From Actinoplanes campanulatus (lineage in GTDB: Bacteria; Actinomycetota; Actinomycetes; Mycobacteriales; Micromonosporaceae), in contig NZ_BMPW01000001.1 of the NCBI RefSeq assembly GCF_014647795.1, positions 310,001 to 374,000 of the forward strand: a stretch of 64,000 bases of DNA, given 5' to 3'. Positions 58,850 through 64,000 of this stretch are shown in pieces. Numbering within the stretch: position 1 is the stretch's first letter; the number at the start of each line of letters is the position of its first letter. The notes under the pieces were generated by a model that saw only the letters and a list, made by a program, of their open reading frames with translations, made no database searches and was not told the DNA's origin. Both the position numbers and the translations under genes were made by a program.

Positions 58850-61800
58850 CTAGGCCGGGCCGTCCTCCAGCTCGCCCTCGGTCTCCAGGTAGAGCTCACG
58901 CAGCGCGGCCAGCGTCTCCGGCTCGGGTGACTCCCACAGGCGCCGGTCGGCGGCCTCCAGCAGCCGCTCGGTGATGCCGTGCAGCGCCCACGGGTTCGAC
59001 CGGCGCATGAACTTCTGATTCTCGTCGTCGAGCGCGTAGGACGCGGCGAGCTGCTCATACATCCAGTCGGTCACCACGCCGGCGGTCGCGTCGTACCCGA
59101 AAAGGTAGTCCACGGTCGCCGCCAGCTCGAAGGCGCCCTTGTAGCCGTGCCGCCGCATCGCGGCGATCCAGCGCGGGTTCACCACGCGGGCCCGGAAGAT
59201 CCGCGCGGTCTCCTCGGTCAGGCTGCGGGTCCGTGCCTGGTCCGGGTTGGTGGAGTCGCCGATGTACGCCGCCGGCGCGCGACCGGTGAGCGCCCGCACC
59301 GTGGCGATCATGCCGCCGTGGTACTGGAAGTAGTCGTCGGAGTCGGCGATGTCGTGCTCACGGGTGTCGATATTCTTGGCGGCCACGTCGATCCGGCGGT
59401 ACGCGTTCTCCATGTCCCCACGAGCCGGCACCCCGTCCAGGTCCCGCCCGTACGCGAAGCCGCCCCACACCGCGTACACCTCGGCCAGATCGGCGTCGTC
59501 CCGCCAGTTCCGGCTGTCGATGAGCGGCAGGATGCCCGCGCCGTACGCCCCCGGCCGCGACCCGAAGATCCGCATGGTGGCCCGCCGCCAGTCGCCGTGC
59601 TCGCCCTGGTCGCGCAGGGCGTGCTCGCGGACGAAGTTGTCCGGCTCGTCCAGCCCGGCGATCAGGGTGAACGCGTCGTCGAGAAGCGCCACCACATGCG
59701 GGAACGCGTCACGGAAGAAGCCCGAGACGCGGACCGTCACGTCGATGCGGGGACGGCCCAACTCCTCGGCCGGGATCGGCTCCAGGCCGGTGACCCGCCG
59801 GGACGCCGGATCCCAGACCGGGCGGACGCCGATCAGCGCGAGGATCTCGGCGATGTCGTCGCCGGCGGTCCGCATGGCGCTGGTGCCCCAGGCGGAGAGC
59901 CCGACCGAGCGGGGCCACTCGCCGTGGTCGGCGCGGTAGCGGGTCAGCAGCGAGTCGGCCATCGCCTGCCCGGTCTCCCAGGCGAGCCGGCTCGGGATGG
60001 CCTTCGGGTCGACGGAGTAGAAGTTGCGGCCGGTCGGCAGCACGTTGATCAGGCCGCGCAGCGGGGAGCCGCTGGGGCCGGCCGGGACGTAACCGCCGTC
60101 GAGCGCGTGCAGCACGTTCGTCAGCTCATCGGTGGTGCGGGCGAGCCGCGGCACGACCTCGGTGGCCGCGAACTCCAGCACGCGCACCACATCCGGCAAA
60201 ACCGACAAATCCGAAATATCTGGTACGGCGGGGAGCGTCGCCGAAAGCCCGACGGAAGCCGGGGCGGCGAGGGCCGGGGCGGAAGCCGGGGCGACGGAGG
60301 CGGCTCCCGGGGCGGAAGCAGCCTCGGAACCGCTGGAGGCGACCAGGTCGGCCGGGATCGTCGTCGGCCAGCCGCGCTCCTCCATGGCCGTGACCAGTGC
60401 CCGCGCCTGCGCCTCGATCGCGTCGGTCTCCGCGGTGGACGCGTCCTCCGCGAGGCCCAGCGCCTCCCGCAGACCCGGCAGCGCCGCCACCTGACCGGCC
60501 CACATCTGCCGCGCCCGCAGCATGGCGAGCACCAGGTTGATCCGCGCCTCCCCGGCCGGCGCCACCCCCAGCACGTGCAGCCCGTCGCGGATCTGCACGT
60601 CCTTGACCTCACACAGCCATCCGTCGATGTGCATGATGAAGTCGTCGAACTCCTCGTCCTCCGGCCGGTGCCGCTGGCCGAGGTCGTGGTCCATCTTGGC
60701 GGCCTGGATCAGGGTCCAGATCTGCGCCCGGATCGCCGGGAGCTTGGCCGGGTCGAGGGCGGCGATGGTCGCGTGCTCGTCGAGCAGCTGCTCCAGGCGG
60801 GCGATGTCCCCGTAGGACTCGGCGCGGGCCATCGGCGGAATCAGGTGGTCGACCAGCGTGGCGTGAGCCCGGCGCTTGGCCTGCGTACCCTCGCCGGGGT
60901 CGTTGACCAGGAACGGGTAGATCAGCGGCAGGTCGCCGAGAGCCGCGTCGGTGCCGTCCGACGCGGACATGCCGACGTTCTTGCCGGGCAGCCACTCCAG
61001 GTTGCCGTGCTTGCCGACGTGCACCACCGCGTGCGCGCCGAACTCGTCGGCCACCCACCGGTAGGCCGCCAGGTAGTGATGGCTCGGAGGCAGGTCCGGG
61101 TCGTGGTAGATGGCGACCGGGTTGGCCCCGAACCCGCGCGGAGGCTGGACCATCACCACGATGTTCTCGTCGCGGAGCGCGGCCAGCACGATGTCGCCGT
61201 CGTCCACATACAGCTCACCGGGCGCCTGACCCCAATGCTGCTCGACACGCTCCCGGAAGTCCTCGGGGAGCTGGTCGAACCAGGCCTGGTAGCGAGATGC
61301 CGGAATCCGCACCGGATTTCCGGACAACTGCTCGTCGGTCAGCCAGTCCGGATCCTGCCCACCGGCCGCGATCAACGTGTGGATGAGCCCGTCGCCGTCG
61401 TAGGACCCGAAGTCACCGATCCGGTAACCCCGGTCGGCGAGAGCCGCCAGCAGGGCGACCGTCGAGGCCGGCGTGTCCAGGCCGACCGCGTTGCCGATCC
61501 GGGAATGCTTGGTCGGATAGGCCGACAGCATCAGCACGATCCTGCGGTCGGCGGGCGGGACGTGCCTCAGCCGGGCGTGCGCCACCGCGATCCCGGCCAC
61601 CCGCGACGCCCGCTCCTCGTCGGCCGCGTAGACCGACAGCCCGTCCTCGTCGATCTCCTTGAACGAGAACGGCACCGTGATGATCCGGCCGTCGAACTCC
61701 GGGATCGCCACCTGCGTCGCCGCGTCCAGCGGGGTCAGGCCGTCGTCGCCGGCCTCCCAAGCGGCCCGCGAGCTGGTCAGGCACAGCCCCTGGAGGATCG

Positions 61801-62521
61801 GCACGTCCAGGTCGGCGAGCACCCCGACATCCCACGCCTCGTCGTCGCCGCCCGCGCTCGCGGTCGCCGGGCGGGTGCCGCCGGCCGCCAGCACGGTCAC
61901 CACCAGCGCGTCCGCCTTGCGCAGCTCGGCCAGCAGCTCCGGCGGGGCGGTCCGCAGCGAGGCCGTGAAGATCGGCATGGCCCGCGCGCCCTTGGCCTCG
62001 ATCGCCCGGCAGAGCGTCTCGACGAACGCCGTGTTGCCGGCCATGTGGTGCGCACGGTAATAGAGCACCGCCACGGTCGCCTCGCCGGTGGACTCCGCGC
62101 GCGGCAGGAAGCCCCACTGCGGGCTCTCCACGGCCGGCGCGAACCCGTTGCCGGTCAGCAGCACCGTGTCGGAGAGGAAGTCGTGCAGCGAGACCAGATT
62201 GTCCGCGCCGCCGTGCGCCAGATAGGCGTGCGCCTCGGCGGCCACCCCGGCGGGCACCGTGGACAGCTTCATCAACTCGGCGTCCGGCGCCTGCTCGCCA
62301 CCCAGGACCACGACCGGCACGTCGCCCGCGAGCAGTGTGTCCAGCCCCTCCTCCCAGGCCCGGCGGCCGCCCAGGATGCGCACCACGACGAGGTCGGCCC
62401 CGTCGAGCAGGGCGGGCAGATCGGCGACCGAGGTGCGGGCCGGGTTGGCCGGGCGCCAGGCCGAACCACTGGCCCGGGCGCTGAGCAGGTCGGTGTCGGA
62501 CGTCGACAGCAGCAGAAACAC
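58850..62521 (-). CDS. cobN: Cobaltochelatase large subunit
   Basis: At 1223 residues this matches full-length CobN/magnesium chelatase H. Conserved segments include GKHGNLEWLPGKN, GLDTPASTVALLAALADRGY, LAWETGQAMADSLLTRY, SLTEETARIFRARVVNP and GAFELAATVDYLFGYDAT. With CobS and CobT (not in this window) it inserts cobalt into hydrogenobyrinate a,c-diamide in the aerobic route. An Ala/Pro/Ser-rich insert of about 45 residues lies near residues 728-772. The GTG start follows GAGGGGA, which lies next to a hairpin at the end of a cobalamin riboswitch. Confidence 0.93.
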   Translation of the reverse strand: MFLLLSTSDTDLLSARASGSAWRPANPARTSVADLPALLDGADLVVVRILGGRRAWEEGLDTLLAGDVPVVVLGGEQAPDAELMKLSTVPAGVAAEAHAYLAHGGADNLVSLHDFLSDTVLLTGNGFAPAVESPQWGFLPRAESTGEATVAVLYYRAHHMAGNTAFVETLCRAIEAKGARAMPIFTASLRTAPPELLAELRKADALVVTVLAAGGTRPATASAGGDDEAWDVGVLADLDVPILQGLCLTSSRAAWEAGDDGLTPLDAATQVAIPEFDGRIITVPFSFKEIDEDGLSVYAADEERASRVAGIAVAHARLRHVPPADRRIVLMLSAYPTKHSRIGNAVGLDTPASTVALLAALADRGYRIGDFGSYDGDGLIHTLIAAGGQDPDWLTDEQLSGNPVRIPASRYQAWFDQLPEDFRERVEQHWGQAPGELYVDDGDIVLAALRDENIVVMVQPPRGFGANPVAIYHDPDLPPSHHYLAAYRWVADEFGAHAVVHVGKHGNLEWLPGKNVGMSASDGTDAALGDLPLIYPFLVNDPGEGTQAKRRAHATLVDHLIPPMARAESYGDIARLEQLLDEHATIAALDPAKLPAIRAQIWTLIQAAKMDHDLGQRHRPEDEEFDDFIMHIDGWLCEVKDVQIRDGLHVLGVAPAGEARINLVLAMLRARQMWAGQVAALPGLREALGLAEDASTAETDAIEAQARALVTAMEERGWPTTIPADLVASSGSEAASAPGAASVAPASAPALAAPASVGLSATLPAVPDISDLSVLPDVVRVLEFAATEVVPRLARTTDELTNVLHALDGGYVPAGPSGSPLRGLINVLPTGRNFYSVDPKAIPSRLAWETGQAMADSLLTRYRADHGEWPRSVGLSAWGTSAMRTAGDDIAEILALIGVRPVWDPASRRVTGLEPIPAEELGRPRIDVTVRVSGFFRDAFPHVVALLDDAFTLIAGLDEPDNFVREHALRDQGEHGDWRRATMRIFGSRPGAYGAGILPLIDSRNWRDDADLAEVYAVWGGFAYGRDLDGVPARGDMENAYRRIDVAAKNIDTREHDIADSDDYFQYHGGMIATVRALTGRAPAAYIGDSTNPDQARTRSLTEETARIFRARVVNPRWIAAMRRHGYKGAFELAATVDYLFGYDATAGVVTDWMYEQLAASYALDDENQKFMRRSNPWALHGITERLLEAADRRLWESPEPETLAALRELYLETEGELEDGPA

Positions 62522-62549
62522 GCGCGCGCTCCCCTCGGGGTCCGCGCCC

Positions 62550-62680
62550 CGGGTAGTCGGATGTCACGGCGACCGGAGTTCCTGGCTCCCAGGGCTCGAA
62601 CTCCCTGGTGACAGTGGCGGGACCGCGCCGGAGTCACACCGGCTTCCTCCGCGGCGTCGCCGCTCGTGAGCCATAACTTT
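62550..62680 (-). ncRNA. Cobalamin (AdoCbl) riboswitch upstream of cobN
   Basis: On the minus strand the leader shows GGAAGCCGGTGTGACTCCGG, GGTCCCGCCACTGT (the B12 box region) and GGGAGCCAGGAACTCC, the conserved blocks of cobalamin riboswitches in the right order. A further CGGGG/CCCCG hairpin just before the cobN ribosome-binding site GAGGGGA could form the translational switch. B12 would thus shut off chelatase production. Outer boundaries are approximate. Confidence 0.92.
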
Positions 62681-62788
62681 TCCGAACCCCGGTGTCCCAC
62701 GTCAAGGCCGAACGGCCGCTGTGACGCTGCCGACCCACCGAGAGGCGAAGGTGAATTCCTGTCGGCGGTCGGCCGTAGTATCCGGGCC

Positions 62789-64000
62789 ATGTCTCCCGTC
62801 CGGACTTCCGACACCGACGCCTGTCCCGGCGCGCTGCGGCTGCACGCCGCCGCCGACGGGTTGCTGGCCCGGGTGCGGCTGCCCGGCGGGCTGCTGACCG
62901 GCGCCCGGTTGCGCACCCTGCGCGAGCTGGCCGAGGAGTTCGGCGACGGCGCCCTGGAGCTGACCTCGCGGGCCAATCTCCAGCTCAGAGGTTTGTCGGC
63001 CATCGATGCCCCGGCCTTGGCGACCCGCTTGCGCGCCGCCGGTCTGCTGCCCTCACAGACCCACGACAATGTTCGGAACATCGCGTCGCCGCCGCTCCCG
63101 GGATCGACGATCCGCGCTCTGATACCGGCCTTGGATCGCGCCATCCTGGACGATCCCGTCCTGGCCGGCCTCCCCGGCAAGTTCCTGTTCGCGCTCGGCC
63201 ACGTCCCCCTGTCCCCCGACGTCGCCGCCGTCCCGGTCCCCACCGGCCCCACACCACCGGCGCCCACCATCCACGCAGGATTCGCCGGGTCGGGGGATCG
63301 GGGGCGCACGAGTGGCGGGCTGTTCGCGATCCGCTTCGCCGGGCACGACACCGGGCTCCGGGTGGAGGGCGACCGGGTGGTGCCGGCGCTGATCGCGGCG
63401 GCGCACGCGTTCCTCGCCGAGCGGGAGGAGCAGCGGGGTGACGGCCCGGCCGCGTGGCGGTTGCGGGAGCTGACCGACGGCCCGGCCCGCGTGTCGGCCC
63501 GGGTGGCCGGCGCACTCCGGTTGACGCCCGTCGCCCTCGCGGCGGCGGTGCCGGTCGAGGCCACCGACGCCACCGATCTGGTCGGCGTGGTGGCTCAGGA
63601 AGACGGGCTGGCCGCGGTGGGGGCGCTGGTGCCGTTGGGGCGCCTGACCGGCGTACCCCTCAGGGTTCTGGAGGAGGCCGATCAGCTGGTGGTGACCCCC
63701 TGGCGCGGGGTGATCGTGGCCGACCTGCCGCCGTCGGCGGCGCCGGGGTGGGCGGGCCGTCTGGCCGCGGCCGGGCTCGCGGTGGCCGCGGATTCGCCCT
63801 GGTCCGGGGTGACCGCCTGCGCCGGGCGGCCAGGGTGCGCGAAGTCGCTGGCCGACGTGCGCGCCGACGCCACCGCCACGGCCCGTTTCGTCGACGGCCT
63901 GCCGGTCCACTGGGTGGGTTGCGCCCGTGCGTGCGGCAGCCCGTCCGGTCCGCACGTCCGCGTCGAGGCCACCGCTGACGGCTACCTGGTCGCCCGCACG
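62789..64000 (+). CDS. cobG: Precorrin-3B synthase, 3'-truncated by the window end
   Basis: The frame stays open to the end of the window (404 codons seen). It has the sulfite/nitrite-reductase-like repeats of CobG (LEEFGDGALELTSRANLQLRG, shown in part as ALELTSRANLQLRG). The 4Fe-4S/siroheme-type cysteines are Cys344 and Cys350 (CAGRPGC) and Cys378 and Cys382 (CARAC), with the C-x5-C and C-x3-C spacing of the superfamily. CobG uses O2 to convert precorrin-3A to 3B, so this is the aerobic pathway. TAGTAT lies about 10 bases before the ATG and there is no ribosome-binding site, which fits a leaderless transcript. It diverges from cobN. Confidence 0.9.
   Translation, partial: MSPVRTSDTDACPGALRLHAAADGLLARVRLPGGLLTGARLRTLRELAEEFGDGALELTSRANLQLRGLSAIDAPALATRLRAAGLLPSQTHDNVRNIASPPLPGSTIRALIPALDRAILDDPVLAGLPGKFLFALGHVPLSPDVAAVPVPTGPTPPAPTIHAGFAGSGDRGRTSGGLFAIRFAGHDTGLRVEGDRVVPALIAAAHAFLAEREEQRGDGPAAWRLRELTDGPARVSARVAGALRLTPVALAAAVPVEATDATDLVGVVAQEDGLAAVGALVPLGRLTGVPLRVLEEADQLVVTPWRGVIVADLPPSAAPGWAGRLAAAGLAVAADSPWSGVTACAGRPGCAKSLADVRADATATARFVDGLPVHWVGCARACGSPSGPHVRVEATADGYLVART

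Noticed and set aside
58979-62611. A 1210-codon open frame on the plus strand opposite cobN
   Set aside because: It mirrors cobN codon structure, has no recognisable domain, and runs through the cobalamin riboswitch; cobN is unambiguous.
1-64000. tRNA, rRNA, CRISPR array, prophage or integrase-attachment site
   Set aside because: Reading through the window I found no clover-leaf candidate, regularly spaced repeat array, or phage structural gene. The cobalamin riboswitch segment near 62590 has a GTTCGAGxC-like look but belongs to the riboswitch.

Overview
The window is a contiguous piece of a very GC-rich (roughly 70% or more) actinobacterial chromosome. GTG starts, SAPQ-rich linkers, stop/start overlaps (ATGA, GTGA), apparently leaderless starts and the gene families present (F420-type LLM oxidoreductase, Acg-type nitroreductase, fused response regulator/FAD reductase, CobN/CobG/CobF, CE15 and GH87 polysaccharide enzymes) fit a soil Micromonosporaceae, most like Actinoplanes. 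That assignment is an inference from gene content. I see no rRNA, tRNA, CRISPR array, prophage or plasmid replication gene.

Layout. 1-4006: the 3' part of a secreted GH87-type alpha-1,3-glucanase and three small membrane-protein genes. 4479-7793: a SulP transporter fused to a beta-carbonic anhydrase, and a nucleotide-sugar epimerase. 7984-15520: a four-gene run (GCS2 ligase fused to a circularly permuted ATP-grasp, AsnB-like amidotransferase, S9 peptidase, MFS transporter) that resembles the loci making N-acetylglutaminylglutamine amide-type dipeptide osmolytes, with a different ligase. 15554-17937: a membrane protein and a secreted CE15 glucuronoyl esterase. 17984-21688: a translationally coupled pair (cyclic-nucleotide-binding-domain histidine kinase; receiver domain fused to an FAD reductase) and an FBP zinc protein. 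21727-22395: a large inverted repeat without genes. 22402-27915: methyltransferase, lipoprotein, CbiZ, GNAT, Acg-type nitroreductase, sulfatase-like membrane protein.

28004-32306: a TetR-controlled heterodimeric ABC exporter. 32377-34660: a secreted Calx-beta protein behind a cyclic di-GMP-I (GEMM) riboswitch. 34840-39871: an ABC-2 exporter plus two-component operon whose sensor kinase gene has been broken by a solitary TnpB element, a frameshift and an in-frame amber codon. 40024-43187: RNase HI, a small membrane protein, an orphan sugar-binding lipoprotein and a LigD polymerase domain. 43264-47895: a second NarL-type two-component system and a GGDEF/EAL protein. 47979-48884: an LLM oxidoreductase.

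49485-55611: a five-gene peptide ABC importer in the order permease, binding protein, permease, ATPase, ATPase, with a hairpin after the binding protein and a GC-poor 600-bp leader. 55625-57465: a CBM6 membrane-anchored protein and DinB. 57481-64000: aerobic cobalamin genes cobF, cobN (behind a cobalamin riboswitch) and the start of cobG. CbiZ at 23929 points to corrinoid salvage as well as synthesis. The GGDEF/EAL protein at 45166 is an obvious candidate to act on the ligand sensed by the riboswitch at 34577-34660, though the link is inferred.
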